Shown: positions 18,340 to 27,587 of the stretch, one piece after another | How positions within the stretch are numbered: the stretch's first letter is position 1 | Layout: every line of letters begins with the position of its first letter | Assembly (NCBI RefSeq): GCF_030034735.1 | Contig: NZ_CP125370.1 | Location: forward strand, 2,604,001 to 2,668,000 | Source: Paenibacillus sp. RC334 | GTDB lineage: Bacteria > Bacillota > Bacilli > Paenibacillales > Paenibacillaceae | Direction of reading: 5' to 3' | Length of the DNA: 64,000 bases | Program-made: the position numbers and the translations under genes | The notes under the pieces: generated by a model | Database searches by the model: none | The model's input: only the letters and a program-made list of their open reading frames with translations | Told to the model about the DNA's origin: nothing

Positions 18340-19629
18340 ATGAAGCATCATTTGGTAGCGCATACATCACCTATGGGGTGGAATAGCTGGGATTGCTACG
18401 GCGCAGCGGTGCGTGAGGAAGAAGTACGGGGAAATGCGCAGTATATGGCAGAGCACTTGAAGGAATACGGTTGGGAATATGTCGTGGTAGATATTCAGTG
18501 GTATGAGCCGGGAGCTGTTTCTTCACAATATCGCTCATTTGTTCCGCTGGAAATGGATTCATTTTCACGTCTCATTCCAGCGGTAAATCGTTTTCCTTCC
18601 GCAGCGGATGGACGTGGCTTCCAGGCTCTTGCGGAATATGTACACAGTCTGGGCTTGAAATTCGGTATACATATTATGAGAGGCATTCCGAGACAGGCGG
18701 TACATCAGGATACGCCGATTTTGGGAACCCAGGCAACTGCGAGACAGATTGCACATCCCAACTCCATTTGTCCCTGGAATACAGATATGTATGGGGTAGA
18801 TGCTACCAAGGAAGGCGCACAGGAATATTATAATTCGCTGTTTGACCTCTATGCGGAATGGGGTGTTGATTTTGTAAAGGTGGATGACATCGCAGCTTCA
18901 CGACTCTATGATACTCATTTGGCGGAAATTGAACTGATTAGGCAGGCCATCGCCCAATGCGGACGTCCGATGGTTTTGAGTCTGTCGCCAGGTCCGGCAC
19001 CGCTGGAGCATGCATCCGAATTAATCGCCAACGCCAATATGTGGCGCATGACCGACGATTTCTGGGATGTATGGCCTTTGCTGCACGGCATGTTTGAGCG
19101 CTGCGAGAAGTGGGCAGAGCACGTGGGCCCGGGCCATTGGCCGGATTGCGACATGCTGCCACTGGGTCATTTGGGTATTCGCTCGGTCGATTCTGTAGAT
19201 TCCGGTAGCCATGACCGCTGGACACGCTTTACGAAGGATGAACAACTGACGATGATGACCTTGTGGAGTATTTTCCGATCCCCTCTAATGTTTGGGGGAG
19301 AACTGCGGGATAACGATGCGTGGACGCTTTCTCTGCTGACCAATGAAGAGGTGCTGGATGCTCACCGCAACGGTTTGGATGCCCGGCAGGTGTACAGAAA
19401 GGATGAACATATCGTCTGGACTTCACATAACGTGGAAGGTCATGTATATGCGGCTTTGTTTAATGCTGGAGACGAAGCTTCGCGGGTCTGTGTATCGCTG
19501 CAAGACCTGGACATTGAAGGACAGACAAGTGGCAGAGACTTATGGAATCGTGTGAATCTGGGCACTTTAGAGCAAGAGCTGTCCGCAGAGGTACCTTCTC
19601 ATGGAGCTGCTCTATTTATTTTGAAATAG
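18340..19629 (+). CDS. GH27 family alpha-galactosidase-like glycosidase
   Basis: Glycoside hydrolase of clan D, family GH27. The N-terminus PMGWNSWDCYG is the family hallmark, the nucleophile is D182 in DFVKVDD, and the acid/base candidate is D240 in WRMTDDF. A small beta-sandwich domain follows. No signal peptide, so it acts inside the cell. The family also has alpha-N-acetylgalactosaminidase and isomalto-dextranase members, so the exact sugar is open. It stands alone with a strong terminator. Confidence 0.85.
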   Translation: MKHHLVAHTSPMGWNSWDCYGAAVREEEVRGNAQYMAEHLKEYGWEYVVVDIQWYEPGAVSSQYRSFVPLEMDSFSRLIPAVNRFPSAADGRGFQALAEYVHSLGLKFGIHIMRGIPRQAVHQDTPILGTQATARQIAHPNSICPWNTDMYGVDATKEGAQEYYNSLFDLYAEWGVDFVKVDDIAASRLYDTHLAEIELIRQAIAQCGRPMVLSLSPGPAPLEHASELIANANMWRMTDDFWDVWPLLHGMFERCEKWAEHVGPGHWPDCDMLPLGHLGIRSVDSVDSGSHDRWTRFTKDEQLTMMTLWSIFRSPLMFGGELRDNDAWTLSLLTNEEVLDAHRNGLDARQVYRKDEHIVWTSHNVEGHVYAALFNAGDEASRVCVSLQDLDIEGQTSGRDLWNRVNLGTLEQELSAEVPSHGAALFILK

Positions 19630-19666
19630 CATATCGTAACGAAGGATTTAGGCTGTATTTTTAATC

Positions 19667-19717
19667 AAATCACCTATTCGTAAAATGGCTGGTATTTTTA
19701 CGAATAGGTGATTTTTT
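19667..19717 (+). terminator. Rho-independent terminator
   Basis: Strong hairpin with AAATCACCTATTCGTAAAA pairing to TTTTACGAATAGGTGATTT, followed by T6, 37 bp after the GH27 gene. Confidence 0.9.
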
Positions 19718-19744
19718 AATGCAATCGACATTATTCTTGAGAAT

Positions 19745-19774
19745 TTGACATTTGGAACATGTTAATTTTATATA
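19745..19774 (+). promoter_or_regulatory. Candidate sigma-A promoter for the PfkB kinase gene
   Basis: TTGACA at 19745-19750 and TATATA at 19769-19774, 18-bp spacing, 61 bp before the start codon region. Confidence 0.45.
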
Positions 19775-19837
19775 GTGCTTATTTCTGTACAAATTTAAAA
19801 CATCCAATGCCAATAGACTTGCGAAAGGAGTCAAATG

Positions 19838-20882
19838 ATGAAATTAAAACAGATTCACAAAAATGAACTGGACGAGCCTTGGCCTTCTAGACAAAAAATA
19901 CTATGTATCGGGGGGGGCCAATCTTGACCGTAAAATTATGCTTAAAGGTACATTTCAGCTTCACACCTCCAACCCGAGCAGCACCAGGCAGCAATCTTGC
20001 GGTGGGGTGGCTCGCAATGTTGCCGAAAATTTGGGGAGGCTAAGCCAACAGGTCAGCCTGTTAACCGCAGTTGGGGATGATGCGGAAGGTGAATTTATAG
20101 TCGAGCAGTCTAGACATTATATGAAAGTGGTTCCTCTGCAAGTCAAAGGTGAACCGTCAACCGGGGTTTACACTGCTTTGCTGGACGAACGTGGGGAGCT
20201 GATTGTAGCGACAGCAGAAATGGAGATTTATGATCAGATCCGTCCTTCAGTAATCTTTGAAAATACTCCTTTGATCGCCTCGTCCCGACTTGTGCTGTTG
20301 GACACGAATTTCTCTATGAACGTAATTGCATCCACCATACGGCTATGCCATGAACATCGGATTCCGCTCGTCGTTTCTTCAGTGTCCGCCTCCAAAATGA
20401 GAAGGCTTCCTCGAAATTTGAATGGGGTGGGTTGGCTGGTATGTAACCAGGTAGAAGCTGAATCCTATTTGGGAATAGAACTTAAGGATGATCAGCAAAT
20501 GCTGGATGCAACCCGGATTTTTCATCAACTCGGGGTTCAAAATGTAATTCTTATTCGGGGAGCAGACAGTGTTTTGTTTGCCTCGCAGGATGGATCTCAT
20601 GGACAAATTTTTATGCACCCAGTTCCGGAAGTTATGGATGTCACGGGCGCAGATGATGCATTTATTGCCGGAATGATATATGGAATTATCCAAGGATACC
20701 CTATGGAGCAAGTGTGTCAATTCGGAATCAGCTGTGTGGCCTTGACCATTCAAACGGATCGGACGGTTTCAGAGACCATTTCTCTAAATAATCTTCATTC
20801 CATGTTCAAGGAGCTGTACGGCATGCATCCGCAAAATTTTGTGTTTTTTAAGGGTATGTATTTTAAGGAGAAAGATACATAA
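19838..20882 (+). pseudogene. PfkB family carbohydrate/pseudouridine kinase-like, frameshifted in a G-run
   Basis: Ribokinase-fold sugar or nucleoside kinase resembling pseudouridine kinases. The start at 19838 has AAAGGAG 7 bases upstream and reads into KILCIGG, but eight G residues at 19910-19917 throw the frame into a stop. With seven G the reading continues IGGANLDRKIM, the family's N-terminal strand, into a long intact frame with SCGGVARNVAENLGRL and the C-terminal DVTGADDAFIAG. That last motif is DTxGAGD-like with Gly replaced by Asp, keeping the catalytic base. The extra G could be a read error, a fixed mutation or a slipping tract. Confidence 0.75.
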
Positions 20883-20940
20883 ATAAAGAAGAGAATCTAA
20901 CCTACTTTTTGTTGCTGAAATTGTAAAAGGAGCAGGTCGC

Positions 20941-21624
20941 TTGATGAACAGTGTAAAATACGCTATCGTTTTTTTGCCGCTGTTCCTCCTGTATATGTTT
21001 TTAAAGGGAGGTTCTTTCGTGGTAGGTTCGCTTTATCGACTGATTTATGCAATGCTGCCCTTACATCGAAGGGTGAATGACGAAATTTTTGCTGTGCAGC
21101 ACGCCAAACGTATTATCGTGATCGGTTCGCCGGGGAGCGGCAAAACCTTTTTTGCCAAACGTCTATCCAAGTGGACTCATTTGCCGTACATCTCTCTGGA
21201 TGATTTGTATTGGGGACCCGAGTGGAAGCGGAGCACGGATAAACAATTTTTCAAACAGCTGGGCGAAGTGCTCGAAAAGGAAGAATGGATCATCGAAGGG
21301 AATTATCATGATTATTATTTTACGGAGCGGCTCCAGCGCTCTGATACGATCATTGTGATGGATGTCAGCACGATTGAAGCGATAACAGGAGTTATTACAC
21401 GATCGCTTAACCGCTTTCTTTTCTCCAATGAGTTGCCCAAAGGAGTAAAGCAGGAAGCGATTCGTATTTGGGACATTTCGCCTCGGTTTGTCCGCTTTGT
21501 TTTGGGTTTTCGCAGGCGTATACGTCCTAAAATTTGGCCATTCCTTATGCAATATGGAAAACAACGAAGTTTAATTATTTTGAAATCAAAATATCGTTCA
21601 TGTCTCTGGATGAATTCCAGATAG
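20941..21624 (+). CDS. P-loop kinase-like protein (DNA topology modulation FlaR type)
   Basis: A 227-residue nucleotide-binding protein of the adenylate-kinase-like topology-modulation family. A hydrophobic helix lies near the N-terminus (IVFLPLFLLYMFLKGG), which is unusual for the family and suggests membrane anchoring. Walker A is GSPGSGKTFFAK, followed by LPYISLDDLYWGPEW and EEWIIEGNYHD, both typical. The TTG at 20941 has the best spacing (8 bases) to AAAGGAG; the ATG at 20944 is the alternative. Function is not established, and the original FlaR role in DNA topology is doubtful for most members. Confidence 0.7.
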   Translation: MMNSVKYAIVFLPLFLLYMFLKGGSFVVGSLYRLIYAMLPLHRRVNDEIFAVQHAKRIIVIGSPGSGKTFFAKRLSKWTHLPYISLDDLYWGPEWKRSTDKQFFKQLGEVLEKEEWIIEGNYHDYYFTERLQRSDTIIVMDVSTIEAITGVITRSLNRFLFSNELPKGVKQEAIRIWDISPRFVRFVLGFRRRIRPKIWPFLMQYGKQRSLIILKSKYRSCLWMNSR

Positions 21625-21654
21625 ATAATTATCTCCTTGACCACGGTTTCCGTT

Positions 21655-21925
21655 TCGTGTAAGGTAATGAAAATTGTAATATACAGGAATAGTGTAGACC
21701 AAGGATCAAAGGTTCAACAATCGCCGTACAGAGAAGAAATCCATGGGCTGAAAGGTTTCTCCGCCGCGAATGAACGTTTCCCTGCCTTGCGAGCTGTAGC
21801 GGAGTGTATTTTAGAGCGTTACCGGCTAGACGCCGTTATCTGATGAAGGGCTGTTCCATGCTATGGATATGGTCAAATTAAGGGTGGTACCAGACACATT
21901 CGTCCCTGACGGATGTGTCTTTTTT
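21655..21925 (+). promoter_or_regulatory. T-box leader upstream of the proS remnant
   Basis: A T-box riboswitch that senses uncharged tRNA. Seen directly: the stem I distal region (CAGAGAAG, then CCATGGGCTGAAAGG), a downstream stem III region, the T-box itself AATTAAGGGTGGTACC at 21876-21891, and the terminator that competes with it. Proline specificity is inferred from the downstream prolyl-tRNA synthetase fragment; I could not fix the specifier codon by eye. The left boundary is approximate. Confidence 0.85.
21892..21925 (+). terminator. T-box terminator hairpin
   Basis: AGACACATTCGTC pairs with GACGGATGTGTCT (one G-U pair), 3-base loop, then a T-run. It is the regulated terminator of the leader. 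Confidence 0.85.
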
Positions 21926-21963
21926 GCGTATATTTTATCGTTCATACAAGGAGGCAGTCACAC

Positions 21964-23179
21964 ATGCGCCAAAGTCGATTATTACTGACAACATTACGTG
22001 AATCGCCCGCAGAAGCCGAAGTGGTCAGCCATCAGCTTATGCTGCGTGCAGGGTTTATCCGGCAACTTGCAGCTGGAATGTATACCTACATGCCACTCGG
22101 CAGACGTGTTCTCCGAAAAGTGGAGCAAATCGTACGGGATGAAATGGACCGTGCAGGGGCTGGGGAGTTGTTAATGCCTGCATTGCAGCCTGCTGAGCTG
22201 TGGCAAGAGTCAGGGAGATACGAGGTGTACGGTCCAGAGCTGATGCGTATTCAAGACCGACATGATCGGGAGTTTGCTTTGGGTCCTACCCATGAAGAGG
22301 TCATTACGTCATTAGTACGGAATGAGGTGAATTCATATGGAAAATTACCTGTAATGCTGTATCAAATTCAAACCAAGTTTCGGGATGAACGACGTCCACG
22401 ATTTGGCTTGCTCCGCAGCAGAGAATTTTTGATGAAGGATGCCTATTCGTTTGATGCGAGCTGGGAAGGGCTGGATCAAGCTTATCGGACCATGTTTAAG
22501 GCCTATCATCGTATTTTTACCCGTTGTGGTCTGAACTTTCGCGCAGTTGAAGCAGATGCGGGTGCTATTGGCGGCAAAGGCGGAACACATGAATTTATGG
22601 CGCTGGCTGACATTGGAGAGGATACGATAGCCGCTTGTACCTGCTGTGACTATGCTGCTAATCTTGAAAAAGCTGAGCCACGGAGAATGGAAAAATCAGA
22701 CACCAACCCTTCTCTCAATACAGACAAAATGGAAAAGTTTCATACTCCAGGTCTGCGCACGATAGATCAACTGGTTGAATCGCTGCAAATACAGCCACAA
22801 GATATGATCAAAACATTGATTTATATGGCTGACGATCAACCCATTGCTGTAGTCGTCAGGGGAGATCATGAGGTCAACGAAGTAAAAGTTAAACATATTT
22901 TAGGTAGTGAAAAATTCGAAATAGCAAGTTCAGATGCCGTGTCAAAGGCGACTGGAACCCCCTCGTGGAAGGGGACCCATGTCCTCACTGTGACAAAGGG
23001 AAATTGAAGCTCCATCGTGGGATTGAGATTGGACTTTAGTGGGTATTCCCGTGCGCATTGTTGTTGGCAAAGATGCTGAACACGGGAAAATAGAGTTAGT
23101 GGAGCGAAGATCCAGCAGCAAAGAGACGATTCATATCCAAGATGTAGAGCGACGGATATTGGAACTTATTCAACAATAG
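21964..23179 (+). pseudogene. proS: Prolyl-tRNA synthetase remnant with two internal deletions
   Basis: The first 330 residues are well-preserved ProS: class II motif 2 ([17 protein letters not shown]) and part of the INS editing domain, to [10 protein letters not shown]. After a junction near 22965 the sequence changes frame to [21 protein letters not shown] (in another frame, ending at a TAG), and after a second junction near 23030 it changes frame again to VGIPVRIVVGKDAEHGKIE, which ends with TAG at 23177-23179. Motif 3 and most of the anticodon-binding domain are missing. The ATG at 21964 follows AAGGAGG; the first frame stops at 23007. A working proS must lie elsewhere. It is striking that the T-box leader in front looks intact. 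Confidence 0.85.
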
Positions 23180-23288
23180 CCACACAGCTTATTAATTTAC
23201 AAGCCTGTACCATATCCGGTTCTACAATCCAATACGCCCGGACTACAATCGTTTGGGCGTATCTTTACCAACAATTACTGTACAAGCA

Positions 23289-24080
23289 TTACGTATCTGT
23301 GTCCTGTAGAATGTGACCTTCTCCAAGTGCAATCTCATTAAAGCCTGCCATATGGCGTGCCTGAAACCGGATTGGCTTGTCCCGGCCTATCACAATAATA
23401 TTTTGAATGTCGGCAGCTCCTTCCGAGGGGAGGGAGAAAGCTGTGACATAAGCGAATACCTCACGCAACGTTGTATGAATGGCATTCATCAGATGATCGT
23501 GCTCACTTTTGCCCATTACATTCATAATCATGGAGCCTTCGGAATCCAGCTTTTCTTTGACCATCCTGAAAAATTCCAGGGATATTAAATGCGGCGGCGT
23601 TCCCTGATCTGTGAAGGCGTCCAAAATAATATAATCATAAGCATCCGACGCTTCCTTCTCCAACATGCGACGTCCATCACCAACGGTCACATTGTCCTTA
23701 TCGTATCCAAAGAATGTTCGACTGAACTCCACGACTTGTGCATCCAGCTCGGCAATCTTAAAGCGTTTATCTGTAAAATGACCCGCAATCGTACCTATGC
23801 CATGCCCAATCACAAACACGTCTTCAAATGACGGATCGTTCAGCTCCATCAGATGGATGATGGCTCTCGGATATTCGAACAGAATGCGTTGCGGATGATT
23901 CAAATCCACCGCGCCTTGTACGGCTGCATTTGAAAACTGCATCACCCGGAATAATCCCTTTTCACCATACAGCTCTGTGGTGTCGTATATCGTTATTTCA
24001 TGATTATTGCTCAGCTTTTTGTATAGTACCTCCAAATGATCTATCCCCTTCAAGTCATACTCCACCATCATATTAGACAT
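23289..24080 (-). CDS. Spermidine synthase-like SAM-fold protein
   Basis: A 263-residue protein with the Rossmann fold of polyamine aminopropyltransferases: DVFVIGHGIGTIAGHF is the nucleotide loop, IAELDAQVVEFS holds the ribose-binding acid, and VGDGRRMLE and YDYIILDAF follow in the usual order. The N-terminal tetramerisation beta-hairpin region of true SpeE is reduced, so it may be a spermidine-synthase-like protein with another function. Its ATG abuts the TAA of the phosphoesterase fragment upstream, so the two were one operon. Confidence 0.75.
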   Translation of the reverse strand: MSNMMVEYDLKGIDHLEVLYKKLSNNHEITIYDTTELYGEKGLFRVMQFSNAAVQGAVDLNHPQRILFEYPRAIIHLMELNDPSFEDVFVIGHGIGTIAGHFTDKRFKIAELDAQVVEFSRTFFGYDKDNVTVGDGRRMLEKEASDAYDYIILDAFTDQGTPPHLISLEFFRMVKEKLDSEGSMIMNVMGKSEHDHLMNAIHTTLREVFAYVTAFSLPSEGAADIQNIIVIGRDKPIRFQARHMAGFNEIALGEGHILQDTDT

Positions 24081-24449
24081 TTATGAGCCTGTTGTCCATA
24101 TATTAAGCGGCGGTGCCGTTCTGCTCTTGCCGAGCAGCTCCAATCCATATAATTGTTCGATCATGCGCAGCACGGAGAAATGAGTGCTTTTCCCGTTGTA
24201 AGGGCCGTTTTTCAAATGAGGACCTATAATCATAGTCGGGATTTTGTTGTTACTGCTCATGTCATCTTCGTCCCATGTTACGATTAAAAGACTGTTATGC
24301 TGCGGTGCCCAGCGGGCATAAGCAGATAAATGGGCTTGCAGCCATTGATCTGCTTCCCGGATCGTGCCGTCGTGCATATCGTGGTTCAGGTTGGGAACAG
24401 AGAGACACCGTTTTTCATCAGGTAATTCATAAAGGGGGCGGATGAGCAC
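24081..24449 (-). pseudogene. Phosphoesterase (PF04185-type) C-terminal remnant
   Basis: The C-terminal 122 residues of an acid phosphatase/phosphoesterase: VPNLNHDMHDGTIREADQWL, then LLIVTWDEDD and IPTMIIGPHLKNG, and THFSVLRMIEQLYGL, all family motifs. The N-terminal half with the first metal ligands is missing, and only an arbitrary GTG at 24449 opens the frame, without a convincing ribosome site. A truncated relic, joined head-to-tail with the spermidine synthase-like gene. Confidence 0.75.
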
Positions 24450-24612
24450 AGAGCTGTGTTCATAGATTCATGATTAAACTTACTCAGGACACATTAAAAT
24501 ATCATGAGAAAAATAAAGTGAAAAGATCATTATTTTTTAATGTACATAGAGTAAACTGGTTTCTAAAACAAGCATACTAGGAGAAGTCGCCCCGAGCATA
24601 GAAAGGATAGCT

Positions 24613-25284
24613 ATGAAGAAGATACTGCTGATCGAGGATGAGAAAAATTTGGCCCGTTTCATTGAACTGGAACTAAAGCATGAATCTTACGAGGTAACTG
24701 TTAATTATGAAGGGCGGAAGGGGCTGGAGTCTGCATTAAGCAAGGAATGGGATATCATCCTGCTGGATTTAATGCTCCCAGGCCTCAACGGAATCGAAGT
24801 ATGCCGACGGATTCGCAAAACGAAACAAACTCCAATCATTATGCTGACCGCCAGAGACGGTGTGATGGACAAAGTGATGGGGCTGGACAGCGGGGCAGAT
24901 GATTATATCCCTAAGCCTTTTGCTATTGAAGAGTTGCTGGCACGGATGCGTTCTTTGCTGCGACGCAGTGGCTCTGTGGAAGATACCAATCAAATTATCT
25001 ACAATGGACTGGTACTGGACAGCGAGGCCCGCATTTTGACCAAAGACCAGCAGATTATTGAATTGACGAAGCGTGAATTTGATCTGCTGTCCATATTAAT
25101 GCAGAATATTGGGCGCGTCATGACCCGGGAGAGGCTAATGGAACTCATATGGGGCTATGATTCAGAGGTGGAAACGAATGTCGTAGATGTGTATATTCGT
25201 TACCTGCGAAGCAAAATCGACGAGCCTGGGGAACCGAGCTTTATTCAGACACTACGCGGATTGGGGTATGTGATCCGAAAATGA
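24613..25284 (+). CDS. OmpR-family response regulator
   Basis: Two-domain regulator: receiver with D9-type acid pair in LLIEDE, phospho-acceptor D52 in ILLDLMLPG, and conserved Lys in PKPFAIEELLARM; then a winged-helix DNA-binding domain (TKREFDLL to LRGLGYVIRK). It overlaps the histidine kinase by 4 bp (ATGA), so the pair is translationally coupled. The layout is like Bacillus YkoGH or staphylococcal ArlRS; target genes are not evident from the neighbours. Confidence 0.9.
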   Translation: MKKILLIEDEKNLARFIELELKHESYEVTVNYEGRKGLESALSKEWDIILLDLMLPGLNGIEVCRRIRKTKQTPIIMLTARDGVMDKVMGLDSGADDYIPKPFAIEELLARMRSLLRRSGSVEDTNQIIYNGLVLDSEARILTKDQQIIELTKREFDLLSILMQNIGRVMTRERLMELIWGYDSEVETNVVDVYIRYLRSKIDEPGEPSFIQTLRGLGYVIRK

Positions 25285-26687
25285 CAACGTTAAAATCCAT
25301 ATTCTCCCGGCTGCCCATTCGTTGGAAAATGGCGGTGTGGTCTTCGTTGCTGCTATGTATTTTGTTTGTTTTGTACAACGGTGTCCAATACTTTACGATT
25401 AACCAATGGATGGTCAGTGAGGGAGAAGTGAGCATCCGCAAGAGTATGAATGAAATCCAAAGTTTTTTTCAGGTAAAACAAATGTCCGCACAGGAAATCG
25501 TGAACAGTCGACGATTTATTGAGGATATGAATGATCCGCATCAAATGATTCGTATTTTGAACGAGCAAGGAACCCCGCTATTGAGCGTCAGCGACGAGAT
25601 GCCTGAGGATTGGTTTCCGCCGCAAACGGCGCAAAGCACCCGTATTATGACTGCTTGGCATCTGGAGGATCAGGTTTTGATCATGCGAAGTCCGCTGAAT
25701 TCAGGTGGTTTTACGGGAACAATTGAAATTATCAATAATATGGAAAATTTAGAGAAGGTGAGTGACAAAATAAAAGGTGTCATGATTGTGGGCGGTATAG
25801 GTGCTATTGTTTTAAGCGCCCTAGGAGGAATTTTTCTTTCACGCCAGTTAATTCGGCCGATTCAGTCCATGACGGATACGATGACAAGAATACGGAAAAA
25901 AGGGCTGCATGAGGAACGTGTCCAAGTATCCGATAACAATGACGAGCTGTCAAATCTGGGAAGAGTGTTTAATGGGCTGATTGATCAGTTGGAGCGTTCT
26001 TTCCTACAGCAAAAGCAGTTTGTTGAGGATGCCTCCCATGAATTACGTACACCCATTTCGATTATTGAAGGCCATATCTCCTTATTAAACCGTTGGGGCA
26101 AACACGATCCGGCTATATTGGATGAGTCGCTCAGTGTGTCCGTTCAGGAGCTTGAACGTTTGAAAGGGATTGTAAACGATCTTCTGGAGTTGACGCGGGC
26201 CGAATCGGGAACTTCTGAACAGAATGTGCCTGCAATAGATATCCGTCACACCGTTCAGTATACGCTCACCAATTTTGCCATGCTGCATCCTGATATGATA
26301 TTCCGAGAGGAACTGACTCCCCTCGAAAAGGTGCAGATTCACATCACGCCTCAGCATCTGGAACAACTGTTACTGATCGTGCTGGATAACGCCGTTAAAT
26401 ATTCTGGCTCTTCGAAAGAAATCCTTGTAACGGGGACGCTGGAACGAAATGAGGTTTATATTCATATTACCGATTACGGAATCGGAATTCCGGCGGAGGA
26501 CTTGCCATATTTATTCGACCGATTTTATCGGGTGGATAAGGCCAGAAGCCGCGAGCAGGGCGGGACAGGTTTGGGCCTTGCGATAGCCAAGCAGCTGGTC
26601 AAGCGATATAACGGTGACATCAGAGTAAGCAGTATTGAACATATAGGGGCAACTGTAACGCTTTGTTTTCGGGCGTACAGGGTCTGA
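25281..26687 (+). CDS. HAMP-containing sensor histidine kinase
   Basis: A 468-residue membrane sensor. Membrane segment at about 20-40, extracytoplasmic region, second segment near 165-190 (VMIVGGIGAIVLSALGGIFL), HAMP linker, HisKA box with phospho-accepting H253 in EDASHELRTPISI, and a HATPase domain with N-box VLDNAVKYS and G-boxes DYGIGIP and GGTGLGLAI. Partner of the regulator it overlaps. ArlS/YkoH-like; the signal is unknown. Confidence 0.9.
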   Translation: MTTLKSIFSRLPIRWKMAVWSSLLLCILFVLYNGVQYFTINQWMVSEGEVSIRKSMNEIQSFFQVKQMSAQEIVNSRRFIEDMNDPHQMIRILNEQGTPLLSVSDEMPEDWFPPQTAQSTRIMTAWHLEDQVLIMRSPLNSGGFTGTIEIINNMENLEKVSDKIKGVMIVGGIGAIVLSALGGIFLSRQLIRPIQSMTDTMTRIRKKGLHEERVQVSDNNDELSNLGRVFNGLIDQLERSFLQQKQFVEDASHELRTPISIIEGHISLLNRWGKHDPAILDESLSVSVQELERLKGIVNDLLELTRAESGTSEQNVPAIDIRHTVQYTLTNFAMLHPDMIFREELTPLEKVQIHITPQHLEQLLLIVLDNAVKYSGSSKEILVTGTLERNEVYIHITDYGIGIPAEDLPYLFDRFYRVDKARSREQGGTGLGLAIAKQLVKRYNGDIRVSSIEHIGATVTLCFRAYRV

Positions 26688-26707
26688 ACATATTGGATAA
26701 ATTAAAG

Positions 26708-26741
26708 AAGCCCATAAACCATATCGATGGTTTATGGGCTT
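26708..26741. terminator. Bidirectional terminator between histidine kinase and bcrC
   Basis: Perfect 15-bp stem AAGCCCATAAACCAT / ATGGTTTATGGGCTT with a 4-base loop, sitting between convergent genes. A-rich on the left, TAA on the right. Confidence 0.8.
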
Positions 26742-26749
26742 AATCACAC

Positions 26750-27361
26750 TCAAGCATCCTCAGATTGAGGTTTTGTCGTTTTGTTCCAAATTTTATATTC
26801 TATTTTTTCGTACAGTTTCAGGCACGAGTCTGCCAGTTGCTGAGGACGTTTGAAACGCAGGAGCAGATATTGGGTACTAACTGCACACAAGGTGCCAATC
26901 AGTGCACCAGCCGCAATATCTGACGGGTAATGAACGCCAGCCCAGATACGGGAAAAACCGATAAGTAAAGCTGCGGCGAGCCACAACAATCTAAACCTCT
27001 TACCGTACAGCCAAAACGTGGCCGCCAGCGCAAAAGCTCCAATGGCATGGTCGCTCGGGAAGGAGGCATTGGCCGGGTGCTTGATTAGCTGAATGACGGC
27101 GTGGGCGACGAAGGGACGATCCCGGTACACAAGATGTCCGATAATAAAGCTGATCCCCATGCCCAGACATACGGATACCACAGCCGATATGATCATTTTC
27201 CGGTTGAGTTTATTTCTTGAAAACCAGTACAGGAGCAAGCCCAAGGCGAATACATATTGGGCATCTTCGGCGAAAAAACGCATCAGCCCATTCAAAACAG
27301 AAAAGCTATTCGCTTGTTCATTAATGAAGTGGAGAATCTGATAGTCCAGGTTAGATAACAT
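26750..27361 (-). CDS. bcrC: Undecaprenyl-diphosphatase, PAP2 family (BcrC type)
   Basis: Membrane phosphatase that recycles undecaprenyl pyrophosphate, the lipid carrier of wall synthesis; BcrC also protects against bacitracin. The three PAP2 motifs are present: RDRPF, PSDHAIG, and SRIWAGVHYPSD. About five to six membrane helices over 203 residues. Start at the ATG at 27361 with AAAGGAG upstream; the frame is open to 27394. Confidence 0.85.
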   Translation of the reverse strand: MLSNLDYQILHFINEQANSFSVLNGLMRFFAEDAQYVFALGLLLYWFSRNKLNRKMIISAVVSVCLGMGISFIIGHLVYRDRPFVAHAVIQLIKHPANASFPSDHAIGAFALAATFWLYGKRFRLLWLAAALLIGFSRIWAGVHYPSDIAAGALIGTLCAVSTQYLLLRFKRPQQLADSCLKLYEKIEYKIWNKTTKPQSEDA

Positions 27362-27587
27362 ATTAGAGATTACTCCTTTTCTTATATGATTCAAAAGTTG
27401 AAAGTAATATGATCATAACTCTTGAACATGGGAGCACCTTTAGATGAAAATTAGAATTTCATGAGAAAAGGAGATATTTTTATCACTAAATCCTTTGAAC
27501 TTGTTCAAGCGTCCTTTAGGAGATATAATATACAAGGATATAATGAATACCGTTGTGTATATTCATATAGAAAGAGAGCGGGATATT

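Noticed and set aside
21913-21963. Upstream in-frame extension of proS.
   Set aside because: It starts inside the T-box terminator T-run; the ATG at 21964 has AAGGAGG at the right distance.
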